A DNA stretch of 64,000 nucleotides. It comes from Plantago major. Its lineage: Eukaryota; Streptophyta; Magnoliopsida; Lamiales; Plantaginaceae. Each line of letters begins with the position of its first letter. Position 1 is the first letter of the stretch. The stretch is taken from NCBI GenBank assembly GCA_026545765.1, contig JAIFAC010000114.1:62001-126000 (forward strand). Direction: 5' to 3'. The notes under the pieces were generated by a model. The model had not been told where the DNA came from, searched no databases, and saw only the letters and a program-made list of their open reading frames with translations. Shown here piece after piece: positions 32,395-43,039 of the stretch. The position numbers were made by a program, and so were the translations under genes.

Positions 32395-32416
32395 AAAGTT
32401 TAGGTTTGGGGAGGGA
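32395..32416 (+). other. Polypurine tract of element J
   Basis: AAGTTTAGGTTTGGGGAGGGA directly precedes the right LTR. The GGTTTGGGG core is the usual Athila/Tat tract and is shared with element G (59361-59382, minus). Confidence 0.75.
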
Positions 32417-32874
32417 TTTCATGTGTTTTGTGTTCGTTTTTATCGATTGCATAGTGGTGGTCTATGAGCCACATAGGATTGCATAACTTTTTATGCCTGT
32501 GCCTTATTTGTCTACGTGGCGTATGTTAGCCACTTTTATGTGCTTGTTTTGTTTTCAGCTTATGTTTGTGTCTTAGTTTTTAGAATAGTCTTTCGCCTGC
32601 TGGGCCTACTTTCTGATTTTTGTGGTGAGTCTGAGTTGTTCTCCCAAGTCATTGAGCATCTATTCTCATTGTTAAACACTGTTATCTACTTTATCTTATT
32701 CTAGTTTTTAGAAACAACCAAGTTACAGATCAATATGTTTCCACAAGTAACTGTTTGCTTTCAAACCGTTGTGGTAGCTTAATTGGTTCCTTATCGAACG
32801 ATCATGTGGTTAGCATTGTCTATCTACAACAACTGCTTACTACTTGTTTTCTAAGTAATAATTTGAGCACATCA
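32417..32874 (+). repeat. Right LTR of element J, short and divergent
   Basis: The last 210 bp (about 32666-32874) match the end of the solo LTR at 52762-54016 very closely, better than they match J's own left LTR. The first 250 bp (starting tttcatgtg) do not align with the expected TGATGAGACG start. An internal deletion, a mosaic LTR from template switching, or an insertion could explain this. Confidence 0.65.
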
Positions 32875-32879
32875 GGTTT

Positions 32880-35205
32880 CACCATGTTCACAGACCTTTC
32901 ATCTGATTTCTGAAGTGATCGGGCTGTTGCTTCGCGGCGTTCCGGCTATCCCCTCCAGTTGGTCCTCCTGCGATGCTAAGTATTCTCCCATAAATGACAG
33001 GGTTTTCCTCTACGTAGGCCGGATGAGTTCCTACGTAGGCCACCCTTCTCGTCTCTTGGGTTGAATTGGGAGATCTCTGATTTCCTTGCTGTCTTCTGGG
33101 GGCGCGCTGAGGGATCTCCTAGTTTCTTTTTGTCTCCTTGGACTTGGGGGTCCAGGCAAAGCTGAGGTCCTCCTCTGGCTCAGTGATCGCCTTCTGTCTG
33201 AGGTCTATCGGTCATTTCTATCCTGTCGTGGGCCAGATCTATGGGGAGGAGTATTCCTGTGCTTTCTTGTGTTTTGCTGATCCTGAGCTGTGTTTCCCTG
33301 CTCCAGATTCCGTCGGTCACCCCCATCGGATCGTTTTATGACATACTCTTGTAGGTAGCCCATTTCAATCAGTCGATGGATCTCCTGTCTGAGATATGTG
33401 TATTTTTCAGTTGAGTGTCCCACTTGTCTATGAAAGTGGCAATACTTATTCAAACTTCTGGTAAACCTTGTCTCTCTATGTTTGGCCGGCCATTCGAACG
33501 GACCTTTACTTTGTTGCGGATGGTGAGGATTTGTTCGGGAGCTTTCAAGTCAAGAAGTTTATGTAAAGTTTGCGCGGGGATCTTCTTCTTTCCTCGATAC
33601 ATCCCCTCCTTTCTCCCTTCCTTTTCTGTTCGAAGTGCTGGTTTCCCAATATAGGATTATCCTGTAAGGGTTTGGATTTCTTGACTTCTTCCATGACCAC
33701 CATTTTTTCAAGAGTCTCATTTGTGCTCAAGAATTTTTGATCATATCGGTGAGTTCCGCCGGTGGTTATGCATGCTGATAAGCTTGTAACGAACGAAGCA
33801 TTATTGGTATTCTCAGCCATGTGGATGACTCGCTTTAATGGGGTGTTGCTCTACCTTGGTTGTGGCTTGCTCAAATCTTTTCACTAAGTATCTCAGACTC
33901 TCGTGTTGTTTTTGTACGATTTCTGCTAGATAGCTAACATGTCGTGCTGTTTCCAGGAAATTTTCGAATTTCAAGGTATATTTGTTAGTAGGTGATCCCA
34001 TGACATGATGGAATCCGGTTGGAGTTGTTTCCACCAAGTCATCGCCGTCCAAAGAAGGTATTAGGAATAGTTGGGCTTTCACATTGTCCGGTATGCCCAT
34101 TCCTCCTAGAGATGCTTCAAATGAATTATGTGATCGATGGGACATGAATTTCCATCAAATGTTTCTTTCGATGTGGGTGGGTTCCGCCGTAGGTAGTTCT
34201 GTTGTTATTGCCATGCATAAAGGATTTATATTCCACCCATATTTGATAATGTCCTCGCTTGAGTGAGTGATTCTAACTTTGATCGTTTCTAGGTCTAGGG
34301 TCGCCTAATGAATTCGGACTTGTTCTTTAATTCTTTCCATTTCATTCATGGGTGAATCCGTCGATGGGCTCTCTGCATCTAGACCTCGTTCTTCCTTCAC
34401 GCCTTTCCCGACTCCTCTTCTCCTATAGTGTTCTTCATCCTCCCTTCTTTCATCCGGTAAGTGATTTATTATCCTTGTGGATTCGCTTATAAAGCGTGGA
34501 GGTGTGTCTCCTGCATCCACCGAGGGTTTCGTCGTAATATTGATCATGATATTGATTTCTCCTTTCATTGTTCCGTGGTCGGCTCTTGTAAAGACTCGGG
34601 AAGGAGTGGGGTCACGGGGGTTCCCACCCCGACTCCCTATTCTCCCCCCTACTCTCTTGATTAACGCGGGCTTAGTTGTTCAATATATTCCTAAGATCCT
34701 CCGGGGCTCTCCTGGGTGGTGCTCTAATATTCTCAGATCGATCAATATTTTGTGAATATGGAGGTCCTCTGGATTCAACCACATGTTCTCACATCGCCTT
34801 TTGCGGTTGATTCTCGATGGGGTATATTGGCCTCAGCCATGGGTATGCTCATAGGATCGGCCGGTTGTTCTCATTTGCAGTAGTCGCAAGAGTTGGATTT
34901 GTGCCTTGTTGAACCCGGCTAGTATTCAATCGCCAGTCACGTGGGACACGTTTGCTATGATTGGTATGATTGGTGCCTGAGGTGGATTTAGTGGTGGTGG
35001 GGCTTGTTCTACCATCCTTTCAGCAGGGAGAGGAGGCCTGCTCCCATCTCTCTCGCCGTGTTCATAGATGACCCTATTTTCCCCGGAATGTCTGTTGCCA
35101 TCAGAGGCTTCTTGTTGATGTTGGGAAGATGGCCCGACGTTAGAGGCCGTAGATCAGGGGCAGATAGAAGTAGCCTTTTTTGTCTGTCTCTTAGATGGTG
35201 CCATG
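32880..35205 (-). pseudogene. gag: Element I gag
   Basis: Minus-strand gag, badly broken. The likely start is MAPSKRQTKK near 35205, just inside the primer site. Pieces in order are 34305-34568 (charged, EEHYRRRGVGKGVKEERG), 33813-34145 (the Tat gag core, IPDNVKAQLFLIPSLDGDDL and ARHVSYLAEIVQKQHESL), 33545-33820, and 33205-33453. The last piece has the Tat nucleocapsid-like motif YCHFHRQVGHSTEKY, where the final Cys of the usual C-x-F-H-x-x-x-G-H-x-T-E-x-C is Tyr. It then reads LRQEIHRLIEMGYLQEYV. The gene ends at element J. Multiple stops and shifts make it non-coding today. Confidence 0.8.
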
Positions 35206-35223
35206 AATTTTTGTACTTAGGGA

Positions 35224-35241
35224 TTCCCACATACGGCGCCA
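35224..35241 (-). other. Primer-binding site of element I
   Basis: The minus strand reads TGGCGCCGTATGTGGGAA three bases inside the 5' LTR, close to the Tat-type site TGGCGCCGTCTGTGGGGA. Confidence 0.88.
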
Positions 35242-35244
35242 ATA

Positions 35245-36058
35245 TGATGTGGGGTAAAACTGGATAAGTCAATGGTCAGAGTCAAAGTCAAAGAGAGTCC
35301 GTCAGAGCGTCGGTATGATTCTTCTTAAATCATTAAGTCTCAGTTCGGAGTCCTTTTGTCAAATAAGTCCGGCAATAGATTAGGAGTCTGCCTAGGAATA
35401 AGAGATAGTCAGAGTGTAGAGTTCCTCGATAGCAAAGGCTCCACAGCAAGTGTGTCCGCCCTGTGATGGTCCGTCACTGACACTTGTAGGTGGCTGATCT
35501 ATAAACAAGAATAGATCGCTAGTTCTTTTGGGCCCGCTTAGACAAACCTGCATTAAGATTCAACTAGTTAGGAGGCGGATCAAGCTTGGGCTCGAGCTCA
35601 AAACTTAGAGAGTGGATTATCATAAGTAGTTACCTCTTTCTATGAGGAGTAAATGCCTCCTATTTATAGTGTTGAGCCCTAGGGACAAGCTATCTATAGT
35701 TACATCCCGAAGTTTGGTCGGCTTGGTGATAGGTTGACATGTGGTCCCGGAGATAGGTGGCGCGTTGGACTCACGATGATATTCAGGACAAGATCGAGGC
35801 GCCTGTTTCATAAACTTCAAACGGACAAAAGTTAAGGACGCATTTCTCTTGTAGTTGTCTTGATCAAGTCTACCCTTATGATGTGGATATGTCCGCTAGA
35901 GGGATGGGTGGTCGGACCCCATCATTTTAACTCGAATCTTGATTGTATTCTAGTGTCGACCATGAAGCTTGTATGGACTCTAATAACACATATGTATAAA
36001 TCGTATTAAGTCGCCTTGGTTCGACAAGAGGAGCGGTCGGACTCATGTGTATATATCA
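35245..36058 (-). repeat. 5' LTR of element I
   Basis: An 814-bp LTR matching 19488-20322, with a TATA-like element (minus strand CTATAAATAGGAGG) at 35659-35669, followed by the TTATT target duplication. Confidence 0.92.
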
Positions 36059-36063
36059 TTATT

Positions 36064-36481
36064 GTAAGAATTTTATCATTTTAGCTGCTTCTGTTTGGGC
36101 TAAATTAGTGAAAACTACGTAACCAGGCTCAAGATTTGCCTTAAGTCATTAAAAAATATGTCATCAATGTAAAATACAAATTTATCTTAAATTTATAATT
36201 TCTATCTACATCACATACCATTCATGTTATACTATATAAGTAGTAATTCACTGCTATATATCAAATCACATTTATACTAGTATTCTTCGAGTTGTATGTT
36301 GCATAAATTTGTAATACTATGAAATGTGATATATTATTAAAATATACTATAGATGATATACTATATGATATACTGTATGATATATTATGAATGATATACT
36401 ACATGATATACTGCAAAATATATTATAGATGATACATTATTAATTATATACTATGAATGATATATTACATTATATACAATA
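36064..36481. repeat. AT-rich spacer with degenerate GATATACTAT repeats
   Basis: Between elements I and E. From about 36330 to 36480 short units such as atgatatactatatgatatactgtatgatat recur irregularly every 14-22 bp. There is no gene. The last five bases before element E (CAATA) are a potential target duplication whose partner is not found. Confidence 0.75.
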
Positions 36482-37923
36482 TGTTAGGAATATATGTTTA
36501 GATTTTGATCAGTACACCCTAATGACTTATTTTAGTTCAGTAAGGTAACTAGTACTCTTAGTTTACTTGAACATTGTAAAAAATGAAGCTTACTGAGTAT
36601 GTTAGTCTAGCAAATCTTATAGGTTGTTAGGTCTCAGATTTTAATTTTTATATCTTTGAAGAAGACCAAGAAGTAAGCATCCAGCAGGAAGGAGCTCATT
36701 ATTGAAGATCAAGAAACTGCACAAGATTGCTGAAGACCAAGGAGAAATGTCTCCTTAGATAGCTTGACTCAGATACCTTAGAAAAATCAAGTGTCTTTGT
36801 TAGACAAGTATTTCAATAGGTTTCTGATACCAAATGCTCATTGAGTAAGGACATGCAAAGCCTCAGATAGCTTGCATTGTTCCGTTGAGAGTACATGACA
36901 AAAGATAGTACACTATATTTATTACGTAGACAAAGATGTCTGAACAAAAGAGGAAATCTCTGATAAGAGACAAAGCTCACTGCAGTACTATCTTCAGATA
37001 TCAATAGTTTGAATTACAATGTGCCTAACAGATCAAACGGCATAATTTTCAACTATAAATATCACCACTTAGAATGCTTGAAAGACACTTGAACACTAAA
37101 CACCTTAGATTTACACAACTTGCGAAACACTTTCAAGCATACAAGCCTTCTACCTACTCACTAACTTACAGTTGCGACCAAAAGCTCTTGAATTCTAAGT
37201 AGCACAATAGTTCTAAGTGTCCTGATCCTTAAACAAGAATTGTATATTGTGAAAGAGTTGAATCCAAGGATAAAGTTGGGACTGATATCTGAGATTCATT
37301 CTCTTGAACAACATCAAGACTTGGTTCAGTAAAGAACAACTTCCCATACACTGAAAAGAGTATTAAGGAAGACTGATTCTAAAGAGCTCTCTGAAGTAAC
37401 TGAATAAGTTATAAGAGCTAGCTCACCTAAAAAACTACCATAACCAACACCAACAGGCGTTGAGCACAGGATGTACTTAGTTTGGGAAACTAAGGAATAG
37501 CTCAAAGGTTATCACAGATAGGAAGTACTTGGCTGAGAAAGCCGAGGAATAACTCAGGGGGAACACTTGGTTGGGAACTTAGTGTAAAAGAGATCAAGAG
37601 ATAGAATTTTGTAAGGAGAACTCATCATCTTATCTTAGTGGATTTAAGTCCTGAGAAAGGGCGAGTGGATTAGTTGAAGGATTATGCCACCTTTAGATAG
37701 CACTATAAAAGCACTGTGTTATTCACTTACTGTTTATTTATTGCTTGCTGAGTATTTACACACCTTATTGCTTACTGACACGTGCACTTATCACAAAAGA
37801 GTTCCGCCTTCCTAATATAAGTATCGACACCAGAAGATATATGAGAAAATGTTTTATCGACAAAAGTTTGAAAAGACTATTCACCCCCTCCTAGTTTTTT
37901 ACTTTATGTTATCTGGACCAACA
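36482..37923 (+). repeat. 5' LTR of element E
   Basis: A 1,442-bp LTR, TGTTAGGAATAT...GGACCAACA, the reverse-complement relative of the A, B and C LTRs. A TATA box (CTATAAATATC) lies at 37053-37063. Confidence 0.92.
37053..37063 (+). promoter_or_regulatory. TATA box in element E LTR
   Basis: CTATAAATATC lies about 570 bp into the LTR. It is the likely core promoter of the element RNA. Confidence 0.5.
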
Positions 37924-37925
37924 AG

Positions 37926-37937
37926 TGGTATCAGAGC
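37926..37937 (+). other. Primer-binding site of element E
   Basis: TGGTATCAGAGC two bases after the LTR, complementary to initiator methionine tRNA and identical to element A. Confidence 0.93.
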
Positions 37938-38041
37938 AGGAGGTTCTTTAACCTTCTGCACTGAACATAGATCCTAGATAAGTGCCTACTAACAACTCAC
38001 TACCTACACTTGTTTTGTTTGTTTAGTGTGTTTGTTCCAGG

Positions 38042-38482
38042 ATGTCTTTAAGCGATGCACCCACTCTCAAGCCAGAGAACTATGAGAAATTGAAGAACAA
38101 CATGATGCTTCACCTGGAAGCTACCAGTGACGAGATGATCGAAGTGATGAAGAATGGCCCAATTCTCATTCGACAAGAGAAACAAGTTACTGAAGTTTCT
38201 AATGATCGAGACAAGGAACCAACTGAGGCCGATGGTCCTTCAACATCTGGCACAACTTTTTGTTTCAGCTTCAGAGACCTTTTTGTTTTTATTACTGTTT
38301 TTTATGTTGCTAGTACATCTGGTTCTAGTCCTTCTGAGACTTCTCTGCATGCTATTTTTGTCATACTTAGACAACAAGTTTTGAAAAGAGAAATGGTTCT
38401 TCTGAGTCTCCTGGTACTTCAACGAATGAAGTTTGAAGCTGATTTTTTTGCTTTTCTCACAAAAAGGGGGAGAAATGGTTAA
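38042..38482 (+). pseudogene. gag: Element E gag N-terminus fused to 3' sequence (146 aa open)
   Basis: Residues 1 to about 62 are Sirevirus gag: MSLSDAPTLKPENYEKLKNN matches element A's gag start, then EVMKNGPILIRQEKQVTEV. Unlike A, no frameshift occurs at GPI. After about residue 65 (PTEADG) the frame switches to sequence unlike gag, with hydrophobic FRDLFVFITVFYVAS, and ends KFEADFFAFLTKRGRNG over the polypurine tract. That end is what the last codons of ORF2 look like in Sireviruses, so the frame is a gag/ORF2 fusion created by a deletion of several kb near 38235. Whether the fusion is translated is unknown, but it is open from start to stop. Confidence 0.7.
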
Positions 38483-38662
38483 CCCTGCTTTATCTTGAAC
38501 TGCTTACTTTTGACTTGTGCACAATCTTTTGTTGAAGTCTATGTTTTGATTGTGAGTCTGTTCTTTACTTTAGCTAAACTTTGTCCTAGTTATGACTTAT
38601 GTTATTCAGGGGGAGTAACTGATATTGCAGGTTGATGTTAATCAGGGGGAGTAACTGAGAAT
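38461..38662 (+). other. Polypurine tract and duplicated purine motifs of element E
   Basis: The main tract AAAAAGGGGGAGAAATGG is at 38461-38478. Two further copies of TCAGGGGGAGTAACTGA follow at about 38608 and 38643. Multiplied purine tracts before the 3' LTR are a known Sirevirus feature. Confidence 0.75.
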
Positions 38663-38804
38663 GAAAGTGCAAGTGTATCAGTCAGTGTTTTTACAACACC
38701 AGCTGACTGCACTTTATATTGCACTTTAGTTCTTCTATTTTATATGTGTTGCCTTTATTAACTTTGATTGGGTTCCATGTTTTGGAGTTACTTGTGAAGG
38801 ATAC

Positions 38805-40124
38805 TGATGTGACAATGAATGTGCGATATAGCATACTTTTATACCCTCGTTTTTTCCCTAGATACAATATTTGTATCGTTTTATAGTCAATTACCACTTT
38901 GCGTGTTTTATGTAGGTCATGATTGCGGTTTTGAGGATTTGCACGATTTCAGGCACCAAAACGGCATAATTGTGTCAAATCGGGACAAGGAAGCAAATAC
39001 GGCAGATTGACCATTGCATGGAGTTTGAGGAGTCAAAGCATGTAATGAAACTAACCGATGCGAAGATAATTAAAGATGGAACAACTTTGTAGAAGACCAC
39101 GTTCCGAGGAAACGAAGTAACGAAGCTCGAAATTGAAGAACAGGAGGAACAGATTCGAGTCAGCAGATATCGCACTCTGCGATCCACCGGGAACCGCAGA
39201 AGGTTCCACTGCGGTCCACGGGCGACCGCAGTGGAGCTTTTGATTTGTTCCTGGGCTGTTCTATTGGCTGTTAGGCTGAGGCCCGCCTTCCTAATCCTTC
39301 CTTATTGAAGAATGGCGGTTTGAGCTTGAGATTTCACCTATAAATATGACCTTAGGGTCTCGAAATCCACACAACTCATCAAGCCTCCCGAGAGAGAACC
39401 ACCTCGTGAAGTGAAATTCCCAACCCACCGCCGCCAAGCACCTGTATGAGGAAACCTTAGAAGCAAAGAAGACGAAGACATCAAGAACATCAGAGACTAA
39501 GCTTCTTGTTCCTTTCTTCTTATATTTCGATTACTGTTCTTTGTTACTATGAGTAGCTAATTTTCTTTTGTAAAGGTGAACTGTCGTAACTCTGCTTTTG
39601 CTACTTCTTTACATACCGAGATATGTTAATGGAATAGTTATTTGATATAATTCGTGGTTATACAACTCTATACATCCTTCATGGTGTTATGTTCAACTGC
39701 GTGACACAATAGTTTCATTGAACTGAGTAGGGGTACTCGTGCCGACTGTGCCTTGAGCACCATAGTATTATGCCTTGCTGTCGTTAGAGGTAACTACGTA
39801 GGATTTTAACTAGAAAGTTGGAAGTAGCATAGCAGGGGGAGGTTGGGGAACCTCTCCTGTCCACTATTGATTTACAACAAAAGCAATATAGGGTTTACTG
39901 TGATCTGATTATTCTGTCTGAGATTAAAACTGTTTCCTTTTCTGCATTCAATCACAACGTTATTTGGTTGTTCCTATGCTAAGTGTCTGTAGAGAACGAC
40001 ATCCCGAGTCAACTTTCCGCTATAAACTGTGGATTTGAGGAATTCTGACTTATAAATTTAGTCTTAATTGTATTTAGGGATTACAGGTTCTACAATTGAA
40101 AACGAAATCTCTGAGAGCACATCA
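38805..40124 (+). mobile_element. Solo LTR K (Athila-type, TGATGTGACAAT family)
   Basis: A 1,320-bp LTR bounded TGATGTGACAAT...GCACATCA with perfect GATAC target duplications at 38800-38804 and 40125-40129. There is no internal region, so it is a product of LTR-LTR recombination. It is the same family as the 5' LTR of element F (50884-52199). A TATA box (CTATAAATATG) lies at 39338-39348. About 100-170 bp upstream of it lies a GC-rich segment with repeated tgcggtccac/gaccgcag motifs (39165-39240). Confidence 0.92.
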
Positions 40125-40330
40125 GATACCAAAGAGGATGAAAGTGCAGGTGTTGTCATGCGGTGTTTTCACAACACCAGTCGACTTTGTTTACTGAATA
40201 TTTGATTCGATATTTTCCTTTATTCACCATAACCTAGTTCCACGGTTTTAGGTTGATTGTGTAAGTATAAATAAGTCAAGGGATTCTAAGTTGATGCTTT
40301 GGAAGAGTTTGAGCTAATTTGGAAATCAAA
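40125..40330 (+). other. Element E tail with a second copy of the 3' UTR hairpin unit
   Basis: This resembles 38665-38800: both start g(a)atgaaagtgca(a/g)gtg, contain a hairpin with cacaacacc or acaacacc, and continue into a diverged ccatgttttggagtt / ccacggttttaggtt stretch. The unit was evidently duplicated before solo LTR K inserted between the copies. In this copy GGTGTT-ttcac-AACACC forms a perfect 6-bp stem. Confidence 0.6.
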
Positions 40331-41125
40331 TCAGTTGAAAATAGTTATTTCCTTATTGGAGACTAAGAGAATCTCTTTGAAGAGAATAATATTGCTTATA
40401 CCAATACCACCTTTGCGTCCTTTCTCAATTCTATTCGACCATTGTTTCTTTTGCACAACGTCTTCGGACGTTCTATTATCATAATGTGCATGTAGACAAA
40501 TTAGATTCACACTTCCTTCTTGTGCTTCAGTTGCTTCATAGATATCTCTCAAACTTCGAGCTCTTCCCAGTGACGAATCATGTTCATCAACTGGTACAGG
40601 AGCTTCTGCTTCATTTTCTTCACCTTCAACAACTATTGATTTTCCTTTATCTTGTGGATCTTCCCAATTCCACATTTGATCTTCTTCAAATACGACATCC
40701 CGACTTATAATATTCTTCTTCGTTAGTGGATTATATAACTTGTAACCCATCTTTCTATCTCCATATCCAACAAAAATGCATTTCTCACCTTTGTCGTCAA
40801 GCTTGGTCCTTCTGGCCTCCGGGATTTTTGCGTACGCAATACATCCAAACACTCTAAAGTGTTAAACTGCTAGCTTGATTGAACTCCAAGCTTCTTCAGG
40901 AGTCTTGAACCGTACACTTTTCGTAGGACAACGATTCAACAAGTACACGCTTGTTGTTATGGCTTCTGCCCAAAATTCTTGTGGCAAGTTCTTTCCTTTC
41001 ACCATGCTTCTTGCCATGTCCAATATAGTGCGATTCTTTCTTTCTGCAACTCCAGTCAACTGTGGTGTGTAGGCTGGTGTCAACTGATGTCTGATTCCAT
41101 AATCTCTACAAAATTTCTCGAACAT
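40331..41125 (-). pseudogene. pol: Element D integrase C-terminal half
   Basis: Segment 40862-41125 carries the third catalytic residue in [14 protein letters not shown] (Glu; canonical [13 protein letters not shown]) and the [18 protein letters not shown] region. A stop lies at 40862. Segment 40331-40852 then continues with MFGCIAYAKIPEARRTKLDD, KCIFVGYGDRKMGYKLYNPL and the acidic linker that precedes RT in copia pol. The last 40 residues of this frame do not look like pol, marking the truncation. Confidence 0.85.
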
Positions 41126-41155
41126 ATCCGACGTGTATTCTCCACCTTGATCGGA

Positions 41156-42055
41156 TCATTGGACTTTTATACGACAACCACTTTGATTCTCCACCAAGTT
41201 CTTAAATTCTTTGAACAGTTCAAATACTTCTGATTTTCTCTTCAAGAAATAAACCCACGTCTTTCTAGAAAAATCATCAATGAAAGTAAGGAAGTAATTG
41301 TTACCTCCGAGAGATGCGGGTTTTAGTGGACCACAAACTTCTGTGTGCACTATCTCCAATGGACATGATGCTCGCCATCTCTTTTCCTTCGAGAAACTCG
41401 GCCTATGATGCTTTCCGAGAATGCATCCTTCACATACTTCATTCGGGTGATCGATATGAGGCAGACCTTTCACCATATTCTTGTAAGACAACAACTTCAA
41501 GAAATTTAGATGTCCAAACCGCAAATTCCACAACCATGACTCATCTTTTCTAACACTTTTCATGCACTTAAGTGTATCATGCCTTAATGTTAACGGGAAT
41601 AACCTATTCTTTGTCATCTTCACATGTCCAATTAAATTTCCACGTGCATCTTTAAGTCTTAAATATCGATCCTTCATATTGATGATAAATCCTTTCTCCA
41701 ATAATTGACCAAGGCTTAAAATATTGCTTTTCATAGCATTAACGTAATAAACATCTAATATATCACCATGATTACCATTCTTAGATTTGTAAAGAATTGT
41801 ACCTTTGCCTTGGACCATAACTTTGGAGTAATCTCCGAACGTCACATCTTCTTCCGGAGTTTTATCAAGCTTCATGAACATATCCTTTTTTCCGCACGTT
41901 ATTGCTTGCTCCACTATCAAGATACCACGTGGAATATTCATCCCCGTCAACTCCTTGATGTATGAACAGTGATGTTGATCCCGATCCCGCTTGCTCACGT
42001 GACATCGGCATCCGTAGTAGTTCACTTGTCGTCCTCCCATATTTTGCGCCGACAT
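41156..42055 (-). pseudogene. pol: Element D protease end, zinc finger and integrase N-terminal half (299 aa)
   Basis: The N-terminal part of the frame includes the post-active-site protease region (TFGDYSKVMVQGKGTILYKS). The protease active site itself, WYLDSGASNNV, lies in an overlapping frame at 41865-42113. Next come the pre-integrase segment (VYYVNAMKSNILSLGQLLEK) and the HHCC finger (FGHLNFLKLLS then VCEGCILGKHHR). The integrase core start follows: LEIVHTEVCGPLKPASLGG. In functional copia elements this is HTDVCGP, so the first catalytic Asp is Glu here. FIDDFSRKTWVYFLKRKSEV follows. The second catalytic Asp lies in the gap between this frame and the next (41126-41155). Confidence 0.88.
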
Positions 42056-42967
42056 TCATAATCGAAGTGTCCATATTTATGGCAATTATAGCATTCAACA
42101 TTTCTTTTATCATAAGTTCATCGACTTACGCTTGATTTCGCCTCCTCGCCCAAATCCTCTACCACGCCCTCGGCCTCGAGGTGCATACGTATCTTGACCA
42201 CCGTATCCTCCCAGTCTTTGATAATCTCCACAGCCTCCTCTACCATGATAGTATCCACGTCCATGGTTTCCTCTTCCATGAGCTGCTACAAATTCCAACT
42301 TATCATCATCTTTTATCTTCATTTTCGCTTCTGGCGCTTGCTCCAACGACCCAGGACTCTTTCTCTTCATTCGTTGCTCGTGCACTTCTAGGCTACTTTG
42401 CAACTGGTCCACCGTCATCGTATTCAAGTCTTTTGACTCCTCAATCGCCGCAACGACGTGCTCAAACTTCCCCGTTAACGATCTCAAGATCTTTTCTACA
42501 ACTCGAACATCTTCGACTTCCTCACCGAGCCTTTTCATTTTATTTACGAGGACTAGTGTTCTCGTACAACAGTCAGAAATAGACTCGGACTCACTCATAT
42601 TTAATGCTTCAAGTTCGGCACAAAGAATTTGGAGTCGAACACGTACCGCTTTATCGACGCCAGTATGGGAATTCTTCAGAATCTCCCATGCCTCCTTCGA
42701 CGTTGCCGCTGCGCTAATTTTCTCAAACGTCATCTCATCAACTTCTTGATAAATAAGGTACAACGCCTTGTTGTCGCGCTTTCTAGCTTCTCGTAACACG
42801 TTCTTCTGATTATTTGTCAAGGCGTTTTCGGATGCTCCAATTTCCGCGGGTTCATCATATTCCGCTTTAACAATTTCCCACAAGTCTTGTGATTGCAACA
42901 AGACTCGCATCTGGATGCTCCAATTTCCATAGTTATGCTTCTCAAGCTTCGGAACCTGCTGCTGCAT
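42045..42967 (-). pseudogene. gag: Element D gag with zinc knuckle
   Basis: The likely start is MQQQVPKLEKHNYGNWSIQM at 42967. An upstream in-frame extension runs through the primer site into the LTR and is unlikely to be used. The UBN2-type copia gag core follows (LWEIVKAEY, NQKNVLREARKRDNKALYLI, DEMTFEKISAAATSKEAWEI, VVEKILRSLTGKFEHVVAAI), then an RGG-like Gly/Arg tail. The open frame ends at 42110. A perfect zinc knuckle (CYNCHKYGHFDYEC, CX2CX4HX4C) follows at about 42050-42095 in a shifted frame. The core is nearly intact, with a single break between core and knuckle. Confidence 0.88.
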
Positions 42968-43022
42968 GGTATTTTCCACGAATGCCGTATATACCTTTGG
43001 GTACTCTTTCTCCAAATGACCT

Positions 43023-43035
43023 GGTTCTGATGCCA
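43023..43035 (-). other. Primer-binding site of element D
   Basis: The minus strand reads TGGCATCAGAACC four bases inside the LTR, a variant of the initiator-Met site. Confidence 0.75.
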
Positions 43036-43039
43036 AATT

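Larger units (their letters stand above)
29986..32874 (+). mobile_element. Element J: short non-autonomous Athila-like gypsy element
   Basis: A 2,889-bp insertion with GGTTT target duplications at 29981-29985 and 32875-32879, starting TGATGAGACG and ending GAGCACATCA. It has a full 1.37-kb left LTR, an Athila-type primer site, a short gag fragment, a polypurine tract (tttaggtttggggaggga) and a right LTR of only about 460 bp. There is no protease, RT or integrase, so it depended on a helper. A solo LTR of the same family lies at 52762-54016. It interrupts element I between gag and protease, so it is younger than I. Confidence 0.88.
19488..36058 (-). mobile_element. Element I: Tat-type Ty3/gypsy retrotransposon with an antisense extra ORF
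   Basis: A 16.6-kb element on the minus strand with identical TTATT target duplications at 19483-19487 and 36059-36063. Right to left it has a 5' LTR (35245-36058), primer site, gag, protease, RT, RNase H, integrase, a hairpin-rich tandem array, an extra ORF on the opposite strand, polypurine tract and 3' LTR (19488-20322). RT before integrase makes it gypsy. The TTGGCGCCGTATGTGGG primer site and a long region after integrase with an antisense ORF are typical of the Tat lineage (RIRE2/Cinful-like). Element J (29986-32874) is inserted between gag and protease. Gag, RT and integrase are broken, so the copy is non-autonomous. Confidence 0.93.
36482..40330 (+). mobile_element. Element E: internally deleted Sirevirus derivative, 3' LTR missing
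   Basis: The plus-strand element has a complete 5' LTR (36482-37923) of the same family as A, B and C, an initiator-Met primer site, the first part of gag and then, almost at once, the polypurine region normally found after ORF2. Protease, integrase, RT and most of ORF2 are absent. The solo LTR K interrupts the tail at 38805-40124. No TGTTAGGAATAT 3' LTR follows. Instead the sequence passes into element D near 40330, so the right end was lost by deletion or by D's arrival. The limit at 40330 is approximate. Confidence 0.8.

Noticed and set aside
42181..42582. Plus-strand frame of 133 codons opposite element D gag
   Set aside because: It is a shadow of the gag frame on the minus strand. Its composition is what the complement of a Gly/Arg/Glu-rich gene would give.
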